Source: Planctomycetaceae bacterium (GTDB taxonomy: Bacteria > Planctomycetota > Planctomycetia > Planctomycetales > Planctomycetaceae). Taken from it: DNA of 11,298 nucleotides. The notes under the pieces were generated by a model. It was not told the origin of the DNA. It made no database searches and saw only the letters and a list, made by a program, of their open reading frames with translations. The position numbers and the translations under genes are program-made. Location of the stretch: assembly GCA_020426085.1 (NCBI GenBank), contig JAGQQP010000074.1:1-11298 (forward strand). Reading direction: 5' to 3'. Position 1 is the first letter of the stretch. Every line of letters starts with the position of its first letter. This document shows, one piece after another, positions 1-6,023 of this stretch.

Positions 1-395
1 CCCTGACAGCCAACCTGCAGATCAACACATTTGAAATTGGAAACAGAATTATTAGATTCTGGATGATAGAAACTTTAAGTCGGGACTGTAATTCCGAGCC
101 CTTTTTGTGTCAATGCGGGGAGTACTGGTGCTTTGAGTGATGCTCAAACAGCAGCAGGAAAACTTGAATTCAAGTAGCCAGAAATGAGAAAATACTCCTT
201 ATTTCCCCCAAACCCGGGACGCAACCTCGCCCCTTTTAATCCAGTTTATCTATTTTGCGCAACAGACACGATTTTGAACAAAAAATGAAGATCCGGAATT
301 TCAGCCTCAAACAGACCGCTTTCTCAACCGAGAAGCAATGCAGTCGAAAGCGATTACCGCTGTAACTAACCGGCTTGTCTGGCGTTACCGCTCTT
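1..395. other. Left-edge stretch with no recognisable gene
   Basis: This stretch lies downstream of the last gene of the minus-strand peptide operon. No frame on either strand gives a protein I recognise. A frame open from the left edge ends at a TGA at 138-140 and could be the tail of a gene outside the window, but its roughly 45 residues show no family signature. No tRNA-like cloverleaf is visible. A weak hairpin (GCTTTCTC at 318-325 against GAGAAGC at 330-336, with one bulged base) is the only candidate for terminating the operon, and it lacks a T-tract. Confidence 0.5.
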
Positions 396-1286
396 TCAGT
401 GGTTGCTACGTGTGACACCAACAAAATAAGCAGATTCGGTCCAGTGCTTGAACCAGACATGCAGTTGTCCTGCCATTTGTTCCGGCTCCAGAAGTCCTGC
501 TTCCGCGAATTCGCTGATCGCATCACCGACTGTGAGCCCGTGATGCAGTCGAGAAAGCAGAAAGTACTCTGTTTCAGAAATCGCGGCACGACGCACGATA
601 TAATTGCGGCGAGTAATTGCCAGGCGGGTGGTTTGGGCGGCGGGGATGTCAGGAATTTCGTCACGTTTTGTGCTGGAGATGTATTCCTGCACAGGGAACT
701 GAAACTCCATCAGCCGAAAACAGGGAGCCATCTGTAAGGTCAGATCGGGCCATTCTTCCGGAGATATCGTATTCAGAGTCTCCGCTGTCAGCAGATCCTG
801 TTTTTCGATTCCCGGCCCATCGAATACTTCGCTGTAGACGCGTTCCAGTGTCGCCAGTTCGATCAGAAAATCAGTCCAGTCAGGTGTCTCTGCATTCGAT
901 TCCGGTTCTGGTCGACTCTCCTGCAGGAATTGAGGAAACCGGGCCCCCAGTTCCCCGAGCGTATAACTGGCAGGAGGATATTTTTGCAGATATTGCAGAC
1001 TGAATGCGCCGAAGGCAGCGGTCCCCATCGCCGACACCAGGGCCGCATATTCCTCACTGAGGCATTCCAGCAGACGCGCGTAGTAGGCATTGGCATAAAT
1101 GCCGATGCGCTCTTGACTCGTCTGCTGACTGGAACGGGTAATCACCGATTCCAGCTGGTCGTTTGCCAGCGGGATTTCCCGTTGTGCTTCTTCCGAAGCG
1201 ATGCCCGCTTCGACTCCGCCCGGCGCACTGATCACGGTCTGCATCCAGCGCTGAATCTGATCCAGTTTACGTTGCTTCTGGTTCAT
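396..1286 (-). CDS. DUF2063 / HvfC-BufC family peptide-modification partner protein
   Basis: This 296-residue protein belongs to the DUF2063 family (HvfC/BufC), the usual partner of DUF692/MNIO enzymes, thought to present the precursor peptide to the enzyme. The family core is clear: a helical N-terminal domain with [18 protein letters not shown] at about residues 63-80, an aromatic and Leu-rich region ending in GARFPQFL (114-121), and a helix [16 protein letters not shown] (141-156). The C-terminal part (about 225-290) reads like a small winged-helix fold and could be the peptide-binding module; that is inference. No signal peptide is present, so it acts in the cytoplasm. Its ATG overlaps the stop of the upstream MNIO gene as ATGA, implying translational coupling. 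The length is close to the family norm. Family assignment is firm; the exact biochemical role is inferred from relatives. Confidence 0.9.
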   Translation of the reverse strand: MNQKQRKLDQIQRWMQTVISAPGGVEAGIASEEAQREIPLANDQLESVITRSSQQTSQERIGIYANAYYARLLECLSEEYAALVSAMGTAAFGAFSLQYLQKYPPASYTLGELGARFPQFLQESRPEPESNAETPDWTDFLIELATLERVYSEVFDGPGIEKQDLLTAETLNTISPEEWPDLTLQMAPCFRLMEFQFPVQEYISSTKRDEIPDIPAAQTTRLAITRRNYIVRRAAISETEYFLLSRLHHGLTVGDAISEFAEAGLLEPEQMAGQLHVWFKHWTESAYFVGVTRSNH

Positions 1287-2212
1287 TCAAAGTCCGCCAC
1301 GATAAACGAAGCAGGATGGGGAATGGCTTGCGTATCAACATGGACAGGCTCTGCCTCTGAAACCACTACGTTCGGGACGGCGAGATTCTCATCCATGTAC
1401 TGACGGGCTTTTAATACTTCCTGATGTACGACAGGAAACGGTGGAATCTCTGCATCCCATTCCAGTAAAGTCGCGACTCCGCCGGTGCGCTGATGCAGTA
1501 AACGGAACAGATTCCAGACCGGGTCAACCACATGTCCGTCATGGGTATCGATCAGATGCGTACCACAGTTAGTGTGCCCGGCCAGATGACACTGCACAAC
1601 GCGTTCAGCTGGAATCGCCTCCACATAAGCAACGGGATCAAATTCATGATTCACACTGGAAACATAGACATTATTGACGTCCAGCAGAAGTCCACAGTCT
1701 GCTTCTTCCGCCATACGACAGACGAATTCAGATTCACTCATTGTGGAATCCTGAAATTCGAGGTAGCTGCTGGGGTTCTCCAGGACCAGTGGTCGTTCGA
1801 GGATGTCCTGCACGATCCCTATCCGTTCCACCAGATGCGAAAGGGTCGCTTCGTTATAAGGAATGGGCAGCAGATCATGTGAATTACGGCCGGCCACACC
1901 GGTCCAGCAGACGTGATCGGAAATCCAGCGTGCGTTAATCCCTTCCGCCAGCCGTTTCAGTTTTTGCAGATAGTCACGGTTCAGTGGGTCTGTACTGCCT
2001 ATCGACAGTGAGACGCCATGCATGACGATTGGATAGCGTTCTGCAATCTGTTCCAGCACAGCACGCGGGCGACCGTTTGAATCCATGAAGTTTTCTGAAA
2101 TGATCTCGAACCAGTCGACATCCGGCTGATGTTCCAGAATGTGAGAGAAGTGAACCGTTCGCAACCCCACTCCCAACCCCAGATTCTCATGTCCCAGACG
2201 CGGTTTCCGCAT
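1283..2212 (-). CDS. DUF692 / MNIO family multinuclear non-heme iron oxygenase (bufferin-maturase-like)
   Basis: This 309-residue TIM-barrel enzyme is of the DUF692 family (MNIO; relatives include MbnB, TglH, ChrH and the BufB/HvfB group). Characterised members use a di- or tri-iron centre and O2 to modify cysteines of a precursor peptide, for example into thiooxazole or oxazolone-thioamide groups. The family motifs appear in order: [10 protein letters not shown] (64-73), SDHVCW (98-103), LENPSSYL (144-151), [10 protein letters not shown] (175-184), CHLAGH (208-213), DTHDGH (222-227) and LLEWD (249-253). These hold the expected His, Asp and Glu ligands, so the enzyme looks intact. No signal peptide is present, so modification would be cytoplasmic. 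It lies 126 bp downstream of the Cys-rich precursor gene and overlaps the DUF2063 gene. A weak AGAG-type ribosome site precedes the ATG. The exact product chemistry cannot be read from the sequence. Confidence 0.93.
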   Translation of the reverse strand: MRKPRLGHENLGLGVGLRTVHFSHILEHQPDVDWFEIISENFMDSNGRPRAVLEQIAERYPIVMHGVSLSIGSTDPLNRDYLQKLKRLAEGINARWISDHVCWTGVAGRNSHDLLPIPYNEATLSHLVERIGIVQDILERPLVLENPSSYLEFQDSTMSESEFVCRMAEEADCGLLLDVNNVYVSSVNHEFDPVAYVEAIPAERVVQCHLAGHTNCGTHLIDTHDGHVVDPVWNLFRLLHQRTGGVATLLEWDAEIPPFPVVHQEVLKARQYMDENLAVPNVVVSEAEPVHVDTQAIPHPASFIVADFE

Positions 2213-2276
2213 TTGTCTCTACTTTCGTGCCTCGAGAGAAATTACAAAGCAGTGCATTTACCTCAGGTCATGATAC

Positions 2277-2319
2277 GAAGCGGGCTCCTTAACAATCAAT
2301 TGAGAAGGAGCCCGACTTC
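2277..2319 (-). promoter_or_regulatory. Intercistronic hairpin between precursor and MNIO genes
   Basis: Left arm GAAGCGGGCTCCTT (2277-2290) pairs with AAGGAGCCCG (2305-2314) and, after one bulged A, CTTC (2316-2319). This gives a GC-rich stem of 14 pairs with a 14-nt loop. It lies 20 bp after the precursor stop and 64 bp before the MNIO start. No T-tract follows on the minus strand, so a full terminator is unlikely. A partial attenuator or a 3'-end stabiliser that keeps precursor mRNA more abundant than enzyme mRNA fits the position. Confidence 0.7.
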
Positions 2320-2338
2320 CATGTCTGAGAAATGACCC

Positions 2339-2863
2339 TTATTTTTTCTTGGGTTCCGGGGCAGGTCCGACTTTCTTACCCGCTTTCTCCATTGCTTTTT
2401 CAAATTCTGCTCGTGCGAGCTTCCAGGCATCCGGCATCAGAGGTATGTGGCACCCCCCTTTACCTTTACATGAATTCATACCAGGATTGCTACCACACCC
2501 GCCCTGGCCTTTACATTCGTTTTCGCCAGAACAGCTGTGTTCTGCTACAGAAGCACAGGCTCCCAGACCGGCACATTCATTTTCAATTCCCGCATGTTTC
2601 CCTTTGCAGGTATTCAATCCGCGGCAGACATGAGGTTCCGTCATCAACAGGCTGACATCTTTATCACCAGTTTCAGCTCCTCCTTCAGCAGCGTGATCAT
2701 GATCGTCATGACCACCGGCAGTCGTGCTACCCGCTTCAGGATCGGTGGCAGGTGCAGGCGGAGTCGCAGGCTGACAGCCTGTCATGGAACCAGCAACCAC
2801 TCCACCAAATGCAGCAAAGGTGAGTCGATTAAAATCGCGTCGATTCATTTCTGGACGTTTCAT
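2339..2863 (-). CDS. Cys-rich bufferin-like RiPP precursor, Tat-type lipoprotein
   Basis: This 174-residue protein is the likely substrate of the adjacent MNIO enzyme. The N-terminus has a twin-arginine motif NRRDFNRL (7-14), a hydrophobic stretch (15-27) and a lipobox-like MTGC ending at Cys30, suggesting Tat export and lipid anchoring. A Pro/Ala linker follows, then a His/Asp patch (HDDHDH, 52-57). The core (80-138) has nine cysteines at 80, 86, 97, 103, 111, 117, 123, 132 and 138. All pairs are spaced Cx5C, and the spans follow C-[RASK]-G-x-[NG]-x-C. A charged C-terminal helix (145-164) and a Lys tail end the protein. The start is supported by CGAGGT just upstream; an alternative ATG is residue 6. 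Known relatives carry modified cysteines that bind copper; copper binding here is inferred. An unmodified metallothionein-like protein is the main alternative. Confidence 0.85.
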   Translation of the reverse strand: MKRPEMNRRDFNRLTFAAFGGVVAGSMTGCQPATPPAPATDPEAGSTTAGGHDDHDHAAEGGAETGDKDVSLLMTEPHVCRGLNTCKGKHAGIENECAGLGACASVAEHSCSGENECKGQGGCGSNPGMNSCKGKGGCHIPLMPDAWKLARAEFEKAMEKAGKKVGPAPEPKKK

Positions 2864-2879
2864 GTATTACCTCGATGTT

Positions 2880-2907
2880 TCTATATGGCAAAAAGATGTG
2901 ATATCAA
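2880..2907 (-). promoter_or_regulatory. Candidate sigma-70-type promoter of the precursor operon
   Basis: Read on the minus strand, TTGATA (2902-2907) and TATAGA (2880-2885) are separated by 16 bp and face the precursor gene. The predicted start would leave a leader of only about 10 nt, which is tight around the ribosome site. This is therefore a weak call, and another promoter further upstream is possible. Confidence 0.3.
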
Positions 2908-2945
2908 ACTGAAAGTTCAGACTAAACAGAGTTCAGCGCCCATTC

Positions 2946-2961
2946 TGTGAGTTATCTCACA
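2946..2961. promoter_or_regulatory. CRP/FNR-family operator, perfect TGTGA-N6-TCACA
   Basis: The sequence TGTGAGTTATCTCACA is a perfect dyad (TGTGAG, TTAT, CTCACA) and matches all ten informative bases of the CRP-type consensus. The flank on the right, TCACATTT, also fits the extended consensus. It is centred about 90 bp upstream of the precursor start codon, a usual distance for activation. The cognate regulator is not in the window. Confidence 0.65.
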
Positions 2962-3105
2962 TTTCAACTCAGAATTAAACTGAGGAAACTAGTTTTCAGT
3001 CATTTTTTGAACTTCTTTTACACAACCGGGTTCATGGATTTTTGACTATATTTCCGCTGCGTTTCCTCAATGATGACAGATTAATTCAAGACTCTTTCAG
3101 GCTCT

Positions 3106-3121
3106 TGTAATCCATCTCACA
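3106..3121. promoter_or_regulatory. Second CRP-like site, TGTAA-N6-TCACA
   Basis: TGTAATCCATCTCACA matches nine of ten CRP-type consensus positions. Its centre is 160 bp from the centre of the perfect site at 2946-2961. On the minus strand both sites share TGTGAGAT. It may be an auxiliary site for the precursor operon. A lone half-site, TCACATTT, follows at 3212-3219. Confidence 0.45.
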
Positions 3122-3585
3122 ATTTCAATTTCTGAAACGTTCGATATCTGTTTCAGGCAATCAGAACTTCCCACTCTTATCAAGAACTACAGTTTGTTCT
3201 TATTTCAGATGTCACATTTCAGAAGCACTGATATCAAATGGAAACGACAATATTTTAACGATATGGAGACAGAGAGCCTTCATGAAAACCCTTTGAATCG
3301 GTCCTGTTTCCGAATGAAAAAAGACATAAAAAGCCAGTTAAATCAGAATATTTTACGTATAAAGTATAAGTCCTGCGTTTGACGTTTTACCTGAGCCAGC
3401 CTGGTTCTAATAAACTCTGACATTTAAAGCACTTACCCTGAATCAAAATCGAACGACTCTGCTCTCGAATACAAGTTCAGACTGTTCACGAATTCATTCC
3501 CTTTTAATCCTGCATCCATATTTCTCTGCCAGAGAAAACAACAAATTTTGCTCAAGTTTTGGAGTTCTTGTGGAGCATCCTTTCC

Positions 3586-3662
3586 AACTCTGACTGTCGT
3601 TTAGAACAGAGTTTGACAGCAATCGCCTCCCCCTTCTCTGTCAACACAGAGAAATTAGACAG
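3586..3662 (+). other. Cluster of mutually exclusive hairpins (possible leader or small RNA)
   Basis: Three perfect stems lie within about 80 nt: AACTCTG (3586-3592) with CAGAGTT (3607-3613); TTGACAG (3613-3619) with CTGTCAA (3638-3644); and TTCTCTGT (3634-3641) with ACAGAGAA (3646-3653) around a CAAC loop. The second and third cannot form together. A further GACAG at 3658-3662 can also pair with CTGTC. No T-tract follows. The cluster begins 240 bp upstream of the thioredoxin-fusion start codon. Function is unknown. Confidence 0.35.
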
Positions 3663-3825
3663 ACTGCAAAACATACTAACGCTAATCGCAATCAGAAATC
3701 GTCATAAACCCTAAATCAATTACAAAAATCTGAACCAGAACAATCCTGCAAACTGAACAGACCATCAAATATTACCGATATGTAAAGCGTGTAGGACTAC
3801 TGGATATTTATCATAAGGAACCATT

Positions 3826-4638
3826 ATGCGTGCCGGGCACTTAATTCTATTTTCACTTAGTTTAGTCACCATTCCTTTATTTTCTGTCTCCACACATGCA
3901 GAAGAGATCAAATGGCAAACCAATCTGAAGCAGGCCGCCCAACAGGCCCGTTCTGAAGACAAAGCCATGTTGATTCAAATTGGTGCTTCATGGTGTGGCT
4001 TCTGCCATAAAATGGATCGGGAAACATACAAAGACGCGAAAGTCATCAAACACGTCAACTCCTGCTTTGTTCCCGTTCGTGTGGATGCAGACGAAAACTC
4101 TGAGCTGGTTGACGCGATTGGGGTTGCCGGCCTGCCCACAACTGTCATCATTACTCCGGAACTGAAAATCGTGAAAAAGATTTCCGGTTATGTCGCTGCC
4201 CCGGAAATGCAGGGGCATCTCAGTAAAATTTGCCTGGTGAATCACGAACAGGCAGCGCCTGCCCGGAAACAGCAACCCATTCAGAAAATGAGTCAGAAAC
4301 AGGTCGCACCTGAATTCGCCTTCAAGGGTATCTGTCTGGTAAGCATGCTGGATGATCAGCAACTGACTGAAGGAAAACCGGAATATACATCGAACTATCG
4401 AAACCAGACAGTCTGTTTCGCTACGAAAGAGCACAAGCAGAAATTTGATGCAGCCCCTGAGCAATACTGGCCTGCCTTCGAAGGAAAGTGTCGCGTCTCA
4501 CAACTGGAACGAAATCAGTCAGTAGAAGGAAATCCCTACGCGGGCGGCGTGTATCGTGAACGGCTGGTATTTTTCACATCAGAATCGGAACGCGATAAAT
4601 TTACTGCCAATCCAGGTTACTACCTGATCAAGAAATAA
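3826..4638 (+). CDS. Secreted thioredoxin-fold protein with two C-terminal YHS-like repeats
   Basis: This 270-residue envelope protein starts with a Sec signal peptide (hydrophobic about 6-22, likely cleavage after THA, residue 25). A thioredoxin fold follows (about 28-135) with the redox motif WCGFC (Cys57, Cys60) and the cis-proline loop GLPT (Pro104), so it is probably an active disulfide oxidoreductase of the DUF255/thioredoxin-like group. After a Gln/Lys-rich linker come two related repeats of about 50 residues (166-217 and 218-268) resembling YHS-type domains: a GxC start, an aromatic strand, then a KF-x2-APEQY-type helix. In these repeats the usual second Cys of CxxC is absent (GICLVS, GKCRVS). 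AAGGA eight bases before the ATG supports the start. It converges on a gene whose repeats are homologous. Substrate is unknown; electron or metal delivery in the periplasm is plausible. Confidence 0.82.
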   Translation: MRAGHLILFSLSLVTIPLFSVSTHAEEIKWQTNLKQAAQQARSEDKAMLIQIGASWCGFCHKMDRETYKDAKVIKHVNSCFVPVRVDADENSELVDAIGVAGLPTTVIITPELKIVKKISGYVAAPEMQGHLSKICLVNHEQAAPARKQQPIQKMSQKQVAPEFAFKGICLVSMLDDQQLTEGKPEYTSNYRNQTVCFATKEHKQKFDAAPEQYWPAFEGKCRVSQLERNQSVEGNPYAGGVYRERLVFFTSESERDKFTANPGYYLIKK

Positions 4639-4645
4639 AGCAAAA

Positions 4646-4707
4646 ACACCTGACAGCCATCCTCAACTCTGGTTGGAAGGGAGAGGAACAGAATCGCTGC
4701 CAGGTGT
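4646..4707 (+). repeat. Long imperfect hairpin after the thioredoxin-fusion gene
   Basis: ACACCTGACAGC (4646-4657) pairs with GCTGCCAGGTGT (4696-4707), with 11 of 12 bases complementary, around a 38-nt loop. The loop contains a smaller CAAC/GTTG stem. It begins a few bases past the stop codon and precedes the stronger terminator at 4724-4760. It may protect the 3' end or assist termination. Confidence 0.45.
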
Positions 4708-4723
4708 CGTATCAAATTTCATT

Positions 4724-4760
4724 AACAGCCTGTTATCAACTGCGGTAACAGGCTGTTTTT
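4724..4760 (+). terminator. Rho-independent terminator between convergent genes
   Basis: A perfect 12-bp stem, AACAGCCTGTTA (4724-4735) with TAACAGGCTGTT (4746-4757), has a 10-nt loop and is followed by a T-rich run (TTT then CTTCTT). It fits termination of the plus-strand thioredoxin-fusion gene. It may also stop the opposing gene ending at 4772, though the T-tract on that strand is poor. Confidence 0.85.
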
Positions 4761-4771
4761 CTTCTTACAGG

Positions 4772-5668
4772 TTACTTCACGTTTTCAATTGACTGGGGAT
4801 CCAGCCAGACAAACTTCCCTTTATGAGCAATCTGTTTGCCTTTCACGCTGACCTTTAAGCTCTGAAACCGGGATTTGTATAAATCCGGATGGGAAGCATG
4901 TGCTCCTTCAATGACATAAATTTTTCCGTCATCGCTTTTGACAGCCAGACCTAATTCATCCGGATTCTGTTTGGGATGCACTCCAAATTCACAAGCGGCA
5001 CAACCGGTGGTCCCACTGATGGAAACCAGCTCAGATGCAGCAGGCGAACTGCTGACAGCAGCCTGCTTCGCAGTTAAGCCAGCGACATATTTAGCAGGAG
5101 CTTTCTGAAATTTCTGCATGACAGCCTCGCTGGGGAACTGATAACGCAGTCCCTGGTAGATGGCCGTAAACTCCGGTTTTCCAGCTACGTCTTTCCCGCC
5201 ATCAACTTTACAGACGATACATTTTCCGTCACAGGCCAGATCGACGTCAGCATATTCTGCGGGAGATTTATCAAAAACAGCTTTGATACTCTCATTCGGG
5301 AACAGAAAGACGCGTCCTTCATAAAAACTGATATGATCAATCTTGCCCGGGTTCCGCACTCCATCATGATGAGCAAAGCAGACGGTGCAGTCTCCTTTCA
5401 ATGCGGGAACATATTTTTCCGGAGCTTCTGTAAATTTCTGTTTTACTTCTTCTGATGGAAACAGATAAGTCTGACCATCATAGACGACGGCAAACTCCGG
5501 CTTTCCAGCAACCACTTTCTTTCCATTCACCAGACAGACCGCACATTTTCCATCAAGGGCTAAAGGGACCTGTTTTTTCTGACCGTTTTCTGCAGCATTC
5601 ACAGCACCACTGAGACAGACTACGGATACCAGTACCGCTGCTGTCATGACAAAACGAAATAAATTCAT
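4772..5668 (-). CDS. Secreted protein with three YHS-like CxVC repeats and a CxxC C-terminal domain
   Basis: This 298-residue protein has a Sec signal peptide (hydrophobic about 4-22, cleavage near NAA at 24-26). It then has three repeats of about 50 residues beginning DGKCAVC (39-45), GDCTVC (92-97) and DGKCIVC (147-153). Each continues with an FP-[SN]-E strand and a KF-x2-[AS]P-x2-Y-type helix, as in YHS-type domains. A C-terminal part (about 219-298) has GCAACEFGV and a beta-rich region recalling DUF6370-type proteins; that link is tentative. The paired cysteines suggest metal binding or redox chemistry in the periplasm. The start is placed at the internal ATG because AGGAG sits at proper spacing before it and it begins the signal peptide; the frame stays open 252 bp further upstream. 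Repeats two and three are less alike than one and three. The repeats are homologous to those of the convergent thioredoxin fusion. Confidence 0.8.
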   Translation of the reverse strand: MNLFRFVMTAAVLVSVVCLSGAVNAAENGQKKQVPLALDGKCAVCLVNGKKVVAGKPEFAVVYDGQTYLFPSEEVKQKFTEAPEKYVPALKGDCTVCFAHHDGVRNPGKIDHISFYEGRVFLFPNESIKAVFDKSPAEYADVDLACDGKCIVCKVDGGKDVAGKPEFTAIYQGLRYQFPSEAVMQKFQKAPAKYVAGLTAKQAAVSSSPAASELVSISGTTGCAACEFGVHPKQNPDELGLAVKSDDGKIYVIEGAHASHPDLYKSRFQSLKVSVKGKQIAHKGKFVWLDPQSIENVK

Positions 5669-5829
5669 CTGCATCTCCTGAAACATTGACTCTGTATTTT
5701 CTTGAAGGGATTTCGTGCTGCGAACATTCAGTCCGTCAACCTCGATCAGATTCCCTGACGCACACTGATCCATATCCATGGCTGATGAATCAGAACAGTC
5801 ACAGTATTGCGACGACCAGGGGTACATTC

Positions 5830-5845
5830 TGTGGTGTACTTCACA
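5830..5845. promoter_or_regulatory. Third CRP-like site, TGTGG-N6-TCACA
   Basis: TGTGGTGTACTTCACA matches nine of ten CRP-type consensus positions. It is about 170 bp upstream of the YHS-repeat gene and about 185 bp upstream of the zinc-ribbon gene, so either could be its target. Its presence here and upstream of the peptide operon suggests shared control. Confidence 0.4.
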
Positions 5846-5846
5846 C

Positions 5847-5865
5847 TCACGAATTATTTTCGTGA
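5847..5865. promoter_or_regulatory. Dyad TCACGAA-N5-TTCGTGA, candidate operator
   Basis: A perfect 7-bp inverted repeat (5847-5853 with 5859-5865) with a TTATT centre lies two bases from the CRP-like site. The compact 19-bp symmetry suits binding by a dimeric repressor or activator. I do not recognise the regulator family. Confidence 0.45.
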
Positions 5866-6023
5866 TTCTACAAGCGTGCCTGCGAAGCAAACTCAGGCGC
5901 ATAAAGCGGTATTGCATCAAATGGCCAAGTATTGATAATCAGGGTCTCTCTCCAATTCAAAATCAGATCCAGACATTTCTCAAGTCCTCTCTAATTCTTA
6001 AGTTATAACAAACCAGGTGCCTT

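Larger units (their letters stand above)
2864..3825. other. Long AT-rich intergenic region between divergent genes
   Basis: About 960 bp separate the minus-strand precursor gene from the plus-strand thioredoxin-fusion gene. No convincing protein is encoded. The stretch holds the two CRP-like sites, a possible promoter next to the precursor gene and a hairpin cluster at 3586-3662. Part of it may encode a small RNA or a long structured leader, but I cannot identify a known RNA family in it. Confidence 0.6.
5669..6023. other. Divergent intergenic region, YHS-repeat gene / zinc-ribbon gene
   Basis: This 355-bp spacer separates two divergently transcribed genes. It holds a CRP-like site and a second dyad at 5830-5865, and a TATAAC hexamer at 6004-6009 that may be a -10 element for the zinc-ribbon gene. 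I see no small gene that I can support. A frame on the minus strand stays open from 5668 to 5920, but it is better read as an untranslated leader. Confidence 0.5.

Noticed and set aside
3..140. Frame open from the left edge ending at TGA 138-140
   Set aside because: Could be a gene tail, but the visible residues carry no recognisable signature, so it is not called.
236..664. Open frames on both strands around the end of the DUF2063 gene
   Set aside because: They are out-of-frame shadows of the DUF2063 gene, whose family match is clear.
2445..2626. Ferredoxin or classical zinc-finger reading of the precursor cysteines
   Set aside because: Spacing is uniformly Cx5C with Gly-rich spans; CxxCxxC or CxxC clusters are absent, and the neighbouring MNIO operon points to a modified peptide.
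2332..2950. Plus-strand open frames opposite the Cys-rich precursor
   Set aside because: They mirror the repetitive codons of the precursor gene and have no ribosome site or family features.
3194..3382. 62-codon open frame on the plus strand in the long spacer
   Set aside because: No convincing ribosome site, low-complexity Lys/Asn/Ser composition expected of AT-rich DNA, and no recognisable family.
5669..5920. N-terminal extension of the YHS-repeat protein
   Set aside because: The internal ATG at 5668 has a strong AGGAG and begins a clean signal peptide; the extension would bury that signal and shows no domain.
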